Below the pieces are notes generated by a model, which was not told the origin of the DNA, did no database searches, and was given only the letters and a program-made list of their open reading frames with translations. A stretch of 64,000 nt of DNA from the NCBI GenBank assembly GCA_039794565.1, contig JAUQVX010000006.1, positions 49,780 to 113,779 of the forward strand. Reading direction: 5' to 3'. Source of the stretch: Gloeomargarita sp. SRBZ-1_bins_9. Lineage in GTDB: Bacteria > Cyanobacteriota > Cyanobacteriia > Gloeomargaritales > Gloeomargaritaceae. Below, in pieces: positions 36,828-45,134 of this stretch; the stretch's first letter is position 1; every line of letters begins with the position of its first letter. Made by a program: the position numbers and the translations under genes.

Positions 36828-38856
36828 TGCTGGAGCGGGGGTTGGCCCGGTAACGGGGGGTAGTGATGCGGGGGCCGTTGGGGTTGAGGGGTTCCTGGAG
36901 ATAGGTGTCCACCAGTCGCCGCCAAACGCCGGGGGGCAGGGCAAAGTCCAGGGGTTCCCAGTAACTGTTGAGAATCACGTAGAGGTGCTCGCCGGCGCTG
37001 GGATAGACCATTTCTAAGGCTAGGGCATGGCTGTGGAATTCCCAGCCCTGTTTGCCCAGTTCCGTCCCGTGCCAAACGATGTGGGGATGGGTGACCCCCA
37101 GCGGTACAGGATAGGGTTCCACCTGCAGCCGCGTGCGCTCCTGAAACAAATACAGCGACTGCATCCAGTTCAACAACTTCTGCCAAAACACCAGCATGTC
37201 CCGGTGCCGTTGTACCAAGTTCCAGTCCAACCAACTGATGTCGTTATCCTGGCAGTAGGCGTTGTTGTTACCCCGCTGGGTGCGCCGCACCTCGTCCCCC
37301 ATCAGGACCATGGGCGTGCCCTGGGAAATAGCCAGGATCACCAAAAAGTTCTTGATTTGCCGATTGCGCAAGGCTTCGACATCGGGGTTATCCGTCGGGC
37401 CTTCTACCCCGCAGTTCCAACTGTAGTTGTCGTAGGCGCCATCCCGGTTGTCCTCGCCGTTGGCTTCGTTGTGCTTGGCGTTGTAGGACACCAGGTCGTT
37501 GAGGGTGAAGCCATCGTGACAGGTGATGAAGTTAATGGTGCGGTTGGGGATGTCGTGGGGTTCCTCGTAGAGGTCGGGGCTGCCCAGAAGCCGCATGGCC
37601 ACCCGGCCCGTCATGCCCCCATCCCCCCGGACAAACCGGCGCACATCGTCCCGAAAGAGACTATTCCACTCGGCAAACCGCTCCCCGATAAACGACCCCA
37701 CCTGGTACAGGCCGGCTGCATCCCATGCCTCGGCAATGATTTTGGTGCCCGCCAGGATGGGGTCCGATTCGATCAGCCACGGCAGGGGGGGGTCCGTCAG
37801 GGGCGAACCGGTTTTACTGCGCGACAAGATGGCGGCCAGGTCAAACCGGAACCCGTCCACGTGCATCACATCCACCCAATAGCGTAGGGCGTCCAAAATG
37901 AGCCGGATGACCACCTCGTGATTGGCCTTGAGGGTATTGCCGCAACCGCTGTAGTTGCTGTAATAGGCGAGGTTGCCCGGTTCCAGAAGATAGTACGTGG
38001 CGTTGTCAATGCCCCGAAACGAGAGGGTCGGCCCGGTGTGGTCCCCCTCGGCGGTGTGGTTGAACGCCACGTCCAGAATCACCTCAATCCCCGCCCGGTG
38101 CAGGGCCTTGACCATGTCCCGAAACTCGTTGAGGGGGCCAAACAGGGACTGGTCGGAACTGTAGGCCCGGTGGGGGGCAAAAAAGCTCAAGGTACTGTAG
38201 CCCCAGTAATTGGTCAAGCCCGGCGGCGCGTCGTACGGGTCGAATTGTTGTACCGGCAACAGCTCCACCGCCGTCACCCCCAGGGCCTTGAGGTAGGGAA
38301 TTTTTTCCACCAAGCCGGCGTAGGTGCCCCGTTTTTTCTCCGGCAGGCCAGAGCTGGGGTGAGCCGTAAACCCCTTGACGTGCATCTCGTAAATCAGGGT
38401 GCGGTTGTAGGGGATTTCGAGGGGTACATCCCCTTCCCAGTCGTAGTCGCTGGGGTCGACGACCACTGCCCGCAGGGCATAGGGGCAGTTATCCCCCGGA
38501 CGGCAAGCGGCTTCCCGGTCGTAGTTTTCCCAATTCACCACCAGGCGGGCGTAAGGGTCGAGTAACACCTTGCTGCCGTCAAAGCGATGCCCCTGTTCCG
38601 GCGCGTAGGGACCATAGACTCGGTAGCCATAGACCTGACCATGGCCAATCCCGGTGACGAAGACATGCCAATAGTCGCCGGTGCGGTGGTAGGGGGGCGT
38701 CAGGGAAATGACATGGGCCGGGCGCGGGTCATCCGGGCGGTCAAACAGGAGCAACTCCACCCGCTGGGCGTGCTTGGAATACAGGCAAAAATTCACCCCC
38801 TGGGGTGTGACGGTTGCCCCGACCGGAAAGCTGCGCCCCCGCTGTACCGTCAGCAT
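36784..38856 (-). CDS. glgX: Glycogen debranching enzyme (isoamylase type)
   Basis: The 690-aa glycoside hydrolase family 13 enzyme cuts alpha-1,6 branches during glycogen breakdown. Domains: N-terminal carbohydrate-binding module (GATVTPQGVNFCLYSKHAQR), then the catalytic barrel with VILDVAFNHTAEG, VDGFRFDLA (nucleophile aspartate), IIAEAWDAAGLYQVG (acid glutamate) and ITCHDGFTLNDLVSYNAKHN, with GDEVRRTQRGNNNAYCQDN later. I chose ATG 38856 (MLTVQRGRSF), where the family begins. It is divergent from the histone-deacetylase-like gene. Confidence 0.95.
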   Translation of the reverse strand: MLTVQRGRSFPVGATVTPQGVNFCLYSKHAQRVELLLFDRPDDPRPAHVISLTPPYHRTGDYWHVFVTGIGHGQVYGYRVYGPYAPEQGHRFDGSKVLLDPYARLVVNWENYDREAACRPGDNCPYALRAVVVDPSDYDWEGDVPLEIPYNRTLIYEMHVKGFTAHPSSGLPEKKRGTYAGLVEKIPYLKALGVTAVELLPVQQFDPYDAPPGLTNYWGYSTLSFFAPHRAYSSDQSLFGPLNEFRDMVKALHRAGIEVILDVAFNHTAEGDHTGPTLSFRGIDNATYYLLEPGNLAYYSNYSGCGNTLKANHEVVIRLILDALRYWVDVMHVDGFRFDLAAILSRSKTGSPLTDPPLPWLIESDPILAGTKIIAEAWDAAGLYQVGSFIGERFAEWNSLFRDDVRRFVRGDGGMTGRVAMRLLGSPDLYEEPHDIPNRTINFITCHDGFTLNDLVSYNAKHNEANGEDNRDGAYDNYSWNCGVEGPTDNPDVEALRNRQIKNFLVILAISQGTPMVLMGDEVRRTQRGNNNAYCQDNDISWLDWNLVQRHRDMLVFWQKLLNWMQSLYLFQERTRLQVEPYPVPLGVTHPHIVWHGTELGKQGWEFHSHALALEMVYPSAGEHLYVILNSYWEPLDFALPPGVWRRLVDTYLQEPLNPNGPRITTPRYRANPRSSIILRRIGTSDAPGD

Positions 38857-38962
38857 AGCCTTGTTTCCCGGTGTTTCAGGACTATTATCAAACAACTGGC
38901 CGTTCCGACCGGGGGACTTTGGCAAAAGATTTAACACTGGTGCCGTTGACTATACTGAAGCC

Positions 38963-39874
38963 ATGATTGCTGTAGTCTATAGCGACGACTATCTCCAGCA
39001 CCAGGTCAGCTATGGGCACCCGGAACGGCCAGCTCGACTCAGAGCCATTGTCCAGGCCTTGCAGCAGGTGACCTGGCGCGACCGAATTCGCTGGTTAACC
39101 CCCAACCCGGACCGCCCCATTGACGCCTATCTAAGTTGGGTCCACACACCGGAGTACCTAGAGTATTTGACCCATTTGTGCCGCCAGGGTGGGGGCTGGC
39201 TGGATATGGACACGCCGGTGGGTCCCCAGAGTGAACGGGTGGCGCGGCTGGCGGTACAGGGCTGGTTGGATGGGGTGGACTGGGTGCTCGACCAGGGGGA
39301 ACCCGTATTTGTAGCCGCCCGCCCCCCTGGCCATCACGCCCTACCGGACCGGGGTATGGGGTTTTGTCTGCTGGCCAATGCCGCCATCAGCGCCCTGTAC
39401 GCCCTACGGGTGCGGGGTTTACGCCGGGTGGCCATCCTAGACTGGGACGTCCATCACGGCAATGGCACCCAGTCACTGGTGGAATCCCTACCCCAGGTGG
39501 CCTTTTGCTCAATTCACCAAGCACCCTTTTACCCCGGCACCGGTCATCCCCAGGAAAAAGGCTGTTGTGATAATGTGTTAAACTTGCCCGTGCCGGCCGG
39601 CAGTGGCTTTGACCGGTACGCCCAGTTATTCCAGCAGCAGGTGCTGCCCTTCTTCCGGGCCTTTGCCCCCGATTTGCTCATCGTCAGCGCCGGTTACGAT
39701 GCCCTAGCCGCCGACCCCCTGGCCCAAATTTGCCTACAACCGGAGGACTACAGTCTATTCACCCAATGGCTGCGCACCCTGGGCTGTCCCCTCTTGTTTG
39801 GGTTGGAGGGGGGGTATCACCTGGACGCCCTAGCCCAGGCGGTGGTGGCCACCCTGGCTGCCTGCCTTACCTGA
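38963..39874 (+). CDS. Histone deacetylase superfamily protein (class II / acetylpolyamine-amidohydrolase-like)
   Basis: The 303-aa zinc hydrolase has all active-site motifs: YGHPERPARL, RPPGHHALPDRGMGFCLLAN (two histidines), LDWDVHHGNGTQ (zinc aspartate and histidine), and VSAGYDALAADPL (second zinc aspartate), followed by LEGGYHLDAL. In bacteria such enzymes deacetylate small molecules, polyamines or proteins. Start ATG 38963 (MIAVVYSDDY) fits the family. The substrate is unknown. Confidence 0.9.
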   Translation: MIAVVYSDDYLQHQVSYGHPERPARLRAIVQALQQVTWRDRIRWLTPNPDRPIDAYLSWVHTPEYLEYLTHLCRQGGGWLDMDTPVGPQSERVARLAVQGWLDGVDWVLDQGEPVFVAARPPGHHALPDRGMGFCLLANAAISALYALRVRGLRRVAILDWDVHHGNGTQSLVESLPQVAFCSIHQAPFYPGTGHPQEKGCCDNVLNLPVPAGSGFDRYAQLFQQQVLPFFRAFAPDLLIVSAGYDALAADPLAQICLQPEDYSLFTQWLRTLGCPLLFGLEGGYHLDALAQAVVATLAACLT

Positions 39875-40074
39875 GAAAAATTATTACAAGATATTAAGGT
39901 CTGTGCCAACTTGTGACCGACCTGTCGCACAATAAATGCCGGAGAAAACCGCGTTTGGTTCTAGCTCCGGTGGAGTAGGATCAAGGGCGGTTCCCCTGAT
40001 AAGATCACTGCTGGGCACTCAGGTTTCTCTGTGTTGTCCGCTTGACAAACCGACATACCCTCTGGAGTAGGTTC
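39875..40074 (+). promoter_or_regulatory. apc operon promoter and leader region
   Basis: This 200-nt spacer precedes apcA and must hold its promoter. TTGTGA at 39911-39916 followed by AT-rich AATAAATG at 39931 is the only promoter-like spot I see, but its spacing is poor. A GGAG ends 7 nt before the apcA ATG and should be the ribosome binding site. Confidence 0.35.
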
Positions 40075-40560
40075 ATGAGTATTGTCACCAAATCCATCGT
40101 GAATGCGGATGCCGAAGCCCGTTACCTTAGCCCCGGTGAACTCGACCGGATCAAGAGTTTTGTGGCTTCGGGCGAGAAACGGTTGCGGATTGCGCAGATT
40201 CTGGCCGACAACCGGGAGCGGATCGTCAAGGAAGCCGGGCAACAACTGTTCCAGAAGCGGCCGGACGTGGTCTCTCCCGGTGGCAACGCCTATGGCGAGG
40301 AAATGACCGCCACCTGCTTGCGGGATTTGGACTACTACCTGCGGCTGGTGACCTATGGCATCGTGGCCGGGGATGTGACGCCGATCGAGGAGATCGGTCT
40401 AGTGGGGGTCAAGGAGATGTACAACTCCTTAGGGACGCCCATCTCGGCGGTGGCGGAGGGAATCCGGTGTATGAAAAACGTGGCCAGCTCGCTGATGTCG
40501 GGCGAGGATGCCATGGAAGCCGGGTTCTACTTCGACTACATCATCAGCGCCATGCAGTAG
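40075..40560 (+). CDS. apcA: Allophycocyanin alpha subunit
   Basis: The 161-aa core antenna subunit opens with [20 protein letters not shown] and has the phycocyanobilin-binding cysteine in [15 protein letters not shown] at about residue 81, flanked by the conserved RDLDYYLRL helix, then [15 protein letters not shown] and the final [17 protein letters not shown]. With ApcB it forms trimers in the phycobilisome core, passing energy to photosystem II. A GGAG precedes ATG 40075 by 7 nt. apcB follows after 38 nt. Confidence 0.98.
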   Translation: MSIVTKSIVNADAEARYLSPGELDRIKSFVASGEKRLRIAQILADNRERIVKEAGQQLFQKRPDVVSPGGNAYGEEMTATCLRDLDYYLRLVTYGIVAGDVTPIEEIGLVGVKEMYNSLGTPISAVAEGIRCMKNVASSLMSGEDAMEAGFYFDYIISAMQ

Positions 40561-40598
40561 TGGCACCAACTTTGTTCAACCGTTGAGAGGACTTAACC

Positions 40599-41084
40599 AT
40601 GCAAGACGCAATTACGGCGGTGATCAATGCTGCGGACGTGCAGGGCAAGTACCTGGACAGCAGCGCTATTGAAAAGCTGAAAAAGTACTTCCAGACCGGG
40701 GAGCTGCGGGTGCGGGCGGCGGCGACGATTGCGGCCAATGCGGCGACCATCATCAAGGAAGCGGTGGCCAAGTCATTGCTGTATTCGGACATTACCCGTC
40801 CCGGCGGCAACATGTACACCACCCGGCGCTATGCGGCCTGCATTCGGGACCTGGACTACTACCTGCGCTATGCCACCTATGCCATGCTGGCGGGGGACCC
40901 CTCCATCCTGGATGAGCGGGTGCTCAACGGGTTGAAGGAGACCTACAACTCCTTGGGGGTGCCTATCGGGGCGACGATTCAAGCCATCCAGGCGATGAAG
41001 GAGGTCACGGCGGGCCTGGTGGGTCCGGAAGCGGGCAAGGAAATGGCGGTTTACTTTGACTATATCTGTTCAGGGTTGAGCTAA
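40599..41084 (+). CDS. apcB: Allophycocyanin beta subunit
   Basis: The 161-aa partner of ApcA, with [19 protein letters not shown] at the start, the chromophore cysteine in [21 protein letters not shown], and [18 protein letters not shown] near the end. The conserved asparagine region ([19 protein letters not shown]) is also present. It is cotranscribed with apcA and followed by a strong hairpin before apcC. Confidence 0.98.
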   Translation: MQDAITAVINAADVQGKYLDSSAIEKLKKYFQTGELRVRAAATIAANAATIIKEAVAKSLLYSDITRPGGNMYTTRRYAACIRDLDYYLRYATYAMLAGDPSILDERVLNGLKETYNSLGVPIGATIQAIQAMKEVTAGLVGPEAGKEMAVYFDYICSGLS

Positions 41085-41095
41085 CCATGGCTCCC

Positions 41096-41143
41096 GGTGG
41101 GGGGTTGATGGGTGGCCCAACCGTCGCCTGTTGACCCCTCACC
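41096..41143 (+). promoter_or_regulatory. Perfect 17-bp RNA hairpin between apcB and apcC
   Basis: The left arm 41096-41112 and right arm 41127-41143 can pair at all 17 positions when G-U pairs are allowed, around a 14-nt loop. No T run follows, so it is not a classic terminator. It probably stabilises the 3' end of an apcAB transcript or lowers read-through into apcC, matching the much lower demand for the linker than for ApcA and ApcB. Confidence 0.75.
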
Positions 41144-41170
41144 TTTGCCCATTCATGGAGAGAACGCACT

Positions 41171-41374
41171 ATGCGGATGTTCAGAATTACGGCTTGTGTC
41201 CCCAGCCAAACCCGGATTCGCACCCAACGGGAATTGCAAAACACCTATTTCACCAAGCTAGTGCCCTACGACAGTTGGTTCAAGGAACAGCAACGGATTC
41301 AAAAAATGGGCGGCAAGATTCTCAAGGTGGAGTTGGCCACCGGTCGCCCAGGAATCAATACAGGTTTGAGCTAA
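41171..41374 (+). CDS. apcC: Allophycocyanin small core linker (Lc7.8)
   Basis: The 67-aa linker caps allophycocyanin trimers in the phycobilisome core. It has the family sequence style: RMFRITACVPSQTRIRTQRE, LQNTYFTKLVPYDSWFKEQQ and a GGKILKVELATGRPG ending. The ATG at 41171 follows a GGAGAGAA. The operon stops here; apcE and apcD are not in the window. Confidence 0.97.
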   Translation: MRMFRITACVPSQTRIRTQRELQNTYFTKLVPYDSWFKEQQRIQKMGGKILKVELATGRPGINTGLS

Positions 41375-41407
41375 GGCTTTCCACCCGACAACATGCTGAT
41401 AAGTTAC

Positions 41408-41432
41408 GGCCCCCGAAGTGGGGTTCTTTTTT
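41408..41432 (+). terminator. Likely intrinsic terminator after apcC
   Basis: A short hairpin of four G-C pairs plus two G-U pairs (41408-41413 with 41420-41425) is followed by six T residues (41427-41432), 34 nt after the apcC stop. The stem is short, so strength is uncertain. Confidence 0.55.
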
Positions 41433-41736
41433 GCCCAGCCCTAGGGTGGAGCCATGGGGTTGACCGGTTTTGGGCAGACCCAGCGGTAGGCTGCTTACTT
41501 GTGGGAATGGCCGGTTGGACCTTGAGGGCTTGGGGTGGGGAGATGGCCTCGTTGGGCAATCCCTGGAAGGCGCTGCTGGTTCACCGGCTGCAATGGCGTG
41601 ACCCGAATTGCCAACCTAGTTGCCGAACGCCACCCGCCTTGAATCGAGCAGGTCAAGAAACCAGCCTCGACCCGGAAACCCGACTGCCCCCCAGTAGTAA
41701 ATCTGGACAGCCCCCATTGCCCTAACTGAGCGGTCG
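41433..41736. other. Gap between apcC and the decayed PH-like gene
   Basis: About 300 nt without a gene that I can support. The overlapping minus-strand frame through here is the out-of-frame continuation of the decayed gene and has no recognisable content. I see no tRNA, repeat or mobile-element remnant. Confidence 0.6.
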
Positions 41737-42112
41737 TTAGCCCCTGCCCAACAGGGCCACCAAGCGATCCGGTTGACTGGGGGTAATAAGCAAGGGAGAC
41801 CGACCCGGTTGCTGCACCAGTACCAATCCATGCCGGCGCTGGGTTCACCGCCAACCAAATCCCCCCAAAAATCCCTCGCCCCCCAACTGCCAGCCGGTCT
41901 CTTGGCGCCAATAACATCCGGTAGCAACTCCAGCCAGCGCCGCCGCCTAGGAAACCGGATTTCCAGGCGGTTGTCCCCTTGCACCACAACAGCCGTCGGT
42001 CGTCCAGTCCCGTAGAACCCACCCCCCTTAGGAACAAGGGAAGGGCTGCCAGCCCCCAGGTGACCGCCCGCACCCGCTCATCCATCGGCGCCACCACAAA
42101 GAGGTACCCCAT
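41737..42112 (-). pseudogene. Decayed bacterial PH-domain-like membrane protein
   Basis: Three minus-strand frames together read as one small protein. Frame one starts at ATG 42112 or 42085 (MDERVRAVTWGLAALPLFL, a membrane segment). Around C6 at 42022-42027 it must shift to a second frame that reads FYGTGRPTAVVVQGDNRLEI, then RWLELLP. A further shift gives GWQLGGEGFLGGFGWR, a TGA, then HGLVLVQQPGRSPLLITPSQ and a stop at 41737. The GTGRPxxVxVxGDxLxI and RLVLVxxxGRPLLLTPxxP patterns resemble bacterial PH (bPH) proteins. Two frameshifts and one nonsense codon make it non-functional unless the sequence is faulty. It follows fabD by 2 nt and was the last gene of that operon. Confidence 0.65.
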
Positions 42113-42114
42113 TC

Positions 42115-42972
42115 CTAGACCGTGGCGACATTAAGCAGCTCCATGTCGGGAACCGTGCGTTTGACCAGCCCCGTGAGTACTTTGCCTGGCCCCAGCTCCA
42201 CCACTCGCCTCACCCCCAGGGCCGCCAACGCCAGGACAATCTCCCGCCAGCGCACGCCCGTCGTCATTTGGGTGCGTAGCCGCTCTTTCAGCAGTGCCCC
42301 AGCGGTGGTGGGGGTAGGGTCTGTGTTGGACAGGACGGGAATTTGAGCGTCGGCAAAGGGTATGGTATCCAGGTAGGCGTTGAACTGGGCGGCGGCTTCG
42401 GCCATGAAAGGGGAATGAAAGGCCCCGCTGACGGCTAAGGGCACGGCCCGTTTGACTCGCACCTGGTCGAGCACGTTGGCTACTCCCGCCGGCGTCCCGG
42501 AAATTACCACCTGCCCCGGGTGGTTGTCATTGGCCAGAACGACGTCTGAGGTTTGGGCGAGCACCTGCGCCAGTTGTTCCCGGTCCGGTTCCAGGAGCGC
42601 TACCATTTGCCCGCCGCCAGCCTGGTCCATTAACTCCGCCCGCAGTTTCACCAGGCGCAACCCCGTAGCAAAGTTATAGACCCCTGCCCGATAGAGCGCC
42701 ACCAACTCCCCCAGGCTGTGGCCGGCCAGGTAATCCGGTGTGCCGTCGGCGTACAGGTCTGCCAGGATGCTTTCGACCACGTACAGACAGGGCTGGGTGT
42801 AGCGGGTTTGGGATAGCTGGGTCGCCGGGGGTGTGCAGCAGGCGACAACCGACCAGCCCAAGATGGCCTCCGCCTCCTGAAACCGCTGCCGGGCGTGGGG
42901 GTGCGTTTGCAGGTCCAGCCCCATCCCCGCCACCTGGGAACCCTGTCCTGGAAATACCCAGGCGGTCTTCAT
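42115..42972 (-). CDS. fabD: Malonyl-CoA:ACP transacylase
   Basis: The 285-aa enzyme loads malonyl groups onto acyl carrier protein for fatty-acid synthesis. Seen: VFPGQGSQVAGMGLDL at the N-terminus, the catalytic serine in AGHSLGELVALYRAG (about residue 85), the histidine in VSGAFHSPFM, and VVELGPGKVLTGLVKR. The start overlaps the end of the dienelactone hydrolase gene in an ATGA. Length is normal. Confidence 0.96.
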   Translation of the reverse strand: MKTAWVFPGQGSQVAGMGLDLQTHPHARQRFQEAEAILGWSVVACCTPPATQLSQTRYTQPCLYVVESILADLYADGTPDYLAGHSLGELVALYRAGVYNFATGLRLVKLRAELMDQAGGGQMVALLEPDREQLAQVLAQTSDVVLANDNHPGQVVISGTPAGVANVLDQVRVKRAVPLAVSGAFHSPFMAEAAAQFNAYLDTIPFADAQIPVLSNTDPTPTTAGALLKERLRTQMTTGVRWREIVLALAALGVRRVVELGPGKVLTGLVKRTVPDMELLNVATV

Positions 42973-43694
42973 GCCCGCAACCGGCTAAACAACTGCTGGA
43001 CCTTTTCCCAGCTATCGGCCGCCGCTTGGGGGTCGTAGCTATCCCGCTCGTTGCAGAAAAAGCCGTGGTCGGCGTCGTAGCGAAACACCCGGTGGTCAAT
43101 GTGGTGTTTTTGCAGCTCCTGTTCGATGGCGTCCGCCTGTTCGTTGGGAATCAGGGGGTCGCGAGTGCCGAAGAAGCACCAGATAGTGCCCTTGATATCC
43201 TGGGTGCGGGTGATCGTGGGAGAACCACCGCCGGGTGTCGTCGTGGCAATACCCCCCCCATAAAACGAAGCCGTTACCTGCACATCCGGCAAGGTGGCTG
43301 CCAGATAGGCCACATGTCCGCCAAAGCAAAACCCAATCGTGCCAAAGCGCATCACACCGAACTCCCGTTTCAAGTAATCGATCGTCGCCTGGATGTCGCT
43401 GAGCAACTCGTCGGCCTTGGTCATTTCCTTATATTTGCGCCCCAATTCCACATCCGCCGGCGTGTAACCCACCTCAAACCCCGGGGCGTAGCGCTGGTAA
43501 AGGCTGGGGGCGATGGCCATGTATCCCAGGCGGGCGATGCGTTCGGTCACATCCCGAATATGGGCATTGACCCCGAAAATTTCCTGAAGCACGATGATAC
43601 CGGGATAGGTCCCTGCCTCCGTCGGTCGGGCCAGGTAGCTGGCGATTTGCAGCCCTTGATGGGGCACCTGCACCCACTGGGTTGTGATCTCCAT
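42969..43694 (-). CDS. Dienelactone hydrolase family protein
   Basis: The 241-aa alpha/beta hydrolase has the family's cysteine nucleophile in GTIGFCFGGHVAYLA (about residue 124), the acid in FFGTRDPLIPNEQ and the histidine in DADHGFFCNERDSYD. QEIFGVNAHIRDVTERIARL is typical. Many cyanobacterial members are of unknown substrate. It leads an operon with fabD and the decayed PH-like gene. Start ATG 43694 (MEITTQWVQV). Confidence 0.9.
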   Translation of the reverse strand: MEITTQWVQVPHQGLQIASYLARPTEAGTYPGIIVLQEIFGVNAHIRDVTERIARLGYMAIAPSLYQRYAPGFEVGYTPADVELGRKYKEMTKADELLSDIQATIDYLKREFGVMRFGTIGFCFGGHVAYLAATLPDVQVTASFYGGGIATTTPGGGSPTITRTQDIKGTIWCFFGTRDPLIPNEQADAIEQELQKHHIDHRVFRYDADHGFFCNERDSYDPQAAADSWEKVQQLFSRLRA

Positions 43695-43766
43695 CCCTTT
43701 GCCTCCCCTGCTGGCTCGCCCTTATTGTACCGGAGAAACTAATGTTAGGAAGAAGGGGGACGCGCG

Positions 43767-45134
43767 ATGACCGATCCAGCTTGGCGCCAGGGAGCCGAAA
43801 TTGCCCTAACCATCACCGACCTCAACGACCAGGGCGACGGCGTAGGTCGCTGGCAGGAGCGGGTGGTCTTTGTGCCCAACACCGTGCCGGGGGACCAGGT
43901 ACGGGTGCGCTTGGTCTGGGTGAAACCGAGTTACGCCTACGGCACATTGCTGGGCCTAGATGCCCCTTCCCCCCATCGCGTGGTGCCCCTGTGTCCGGTT
44001 GCCGATACCTGTGGCGGCTGTCAGTGGCAGCACATTGACTATAGCTATCAGCTTGTGGCCAAGCAGCGGCAGATCGAGCAGGCCCTCATCCGCATTGGCG
44101 GTCTGGCCCATCCCCCCGTCGCTCCTGTGCCATCCCAGCAGCAACCCTGGGCCTACCGCAACAAAGTCACCTACCCGCTGGGGCTGAATCGAGCCGGTGA
44201 GTTGCAAGCCGGCTTCTACCAAAAAAACACCCACCACATCGTCAACATCAACCGTTGCCCCGTGCAAGACCCCCAATTTGATGTGCTTTTGCCCCAGTTA
44301 AAACAAGACCTCCAGCAACGGGGCTGGTCCATTTACAACGAAACCACAGGCCGCGGGGCTTTACGCCATCTTAATTTACGCATCGGTCGTCGCACCGGGG
44401 AAGTGTTAATGACGTTGGTGTCCACCACCGCCAAACTGCCCCATCTCCAGGAGCAAGCGCGGCAATGGCAAGCCCGGTGGCCGCAGGTGGTGGGCGTTTG
44501 TGTCCATGTCAACCCTAAACCTGGCAACACCATTTTTGCCGGGGAAACCCACTGCGTCTGGGGGCGGGACTATCTGTGGGAAGAATTTTGCGGCCTGCGC
44601 TGGCAAATCCGGCCCGACACCTTTTTCCAGGTCAACACCGAGCAAGCGGAACAACTGGTGAACACCATACAAAAAACGCTGGTCCTACAAGGCAGCGAAT
44701 GCCTGGTGGATGCTTACTGCGGGATCGGCACCTTGGGGCTACCTCTGGCCCGCTCGGTACGGCAACTGGTGGGCATCGAAGTCCATCCCGCCGCCATACA
44801 CCAGGCCCAGGCCAATGCCCGCCACAACCGCATCCCCAACGCCCAATTTCACTGCGGCACCGTCGAAACCCTACTCCCCCAGCTAGCCCTGCGCCCCGAT
44901 GTGATTTTACTGGACCCCCCCCGCAAGGGCTGCGACCCCCAGGTGATGAAGTATCTGCAACAAAACCCCGTACCCCGGTTAGTGTATGTCAGTTGCAACC
45001 CGGCAACCCTAGCCCGGGACCTGCGTGCCCTGTGCACCGAAGGCCCCTATTGCCTGGAACAGGTCATTCCCTTGGACTTTTTCCCCCAGACCCACCATGT
45101 GGAGTCCGTGAGCTTTTTACGCCGCCGTTTCTAA
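43767..45134 (+). CDS. rlmD: RNA (uracil-5-)-methyltransferase, RlmD/RumA family
   Basis: The 455-aa SAM-dependent enzyme methylates uridine C5 in 23S rRNA (or tRNA in some paralogs). N-terminal TRAM domain (VPGDQVRVRLVWVKPSYAYG), the Fe-S cysteines CPVADTCGGCQWQH plus a later INRCPVQD, the SAM site LVDAYCGIGTLGLPLA, and the catalytic cysteine with its loop VYVSCNPATLARDL near residue 410 are all visible. The exact target uridine cannot be told. Its end overlaps the aminotransferase gene by 18 nt. Confidence 0.9.
   Translation: MTDPAWRQGAEIALTITDLNDQGDGVGRWQERVVFVPNTVPGDQVRVRLVWVKPSYAYGTLLGLDAPSPHRVVPLCPVADTCGGCQWQHIDYSYQLVAKQRQIEQALIRIGGLAHPPVAPVPSQQQPWAYRNKVTYPLGLNRAGELQAGFYQKNTHHIVNINRCPVQDPQFDVLLPQLKQDLQQRGWSIYNETTGRGALRHLNLRIGRRTGEVLMTLVSTTAKLPHLQEQARQWQARWPQVVGVCVHVNPKPGNTIFAGETHCVWGRDYLWEEFCGLRWQIRPDTFFQVNTEQAEQLVNTIQKTLVLQGSECLVDAYCGIGTLGLPLARSVRQLVGIEVHPAAIHQAQANARHNRIPNAQFHCGTVETLLPQLALRPDVILLDPPRKGCDPQVMKYLQQNPVPRLVYVSCNPATLARDLRALCTEGPYCLEQVIPLDFFPQTHHVESVSFLRRRF

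Noticed and set aside
40042..40047. TTGACA as the -35 box for apcA
   Set aside because: No suitable -10 box follows at 16-18 nt, and it lies too close to the ribosome binding site.
41495..42112. A single 205-aa gene on the minus strand
   Set aside because: Only its first ~30 residues look real. Better protein-like sequence lies in the other frames, so I treat the region as a decayed gene.
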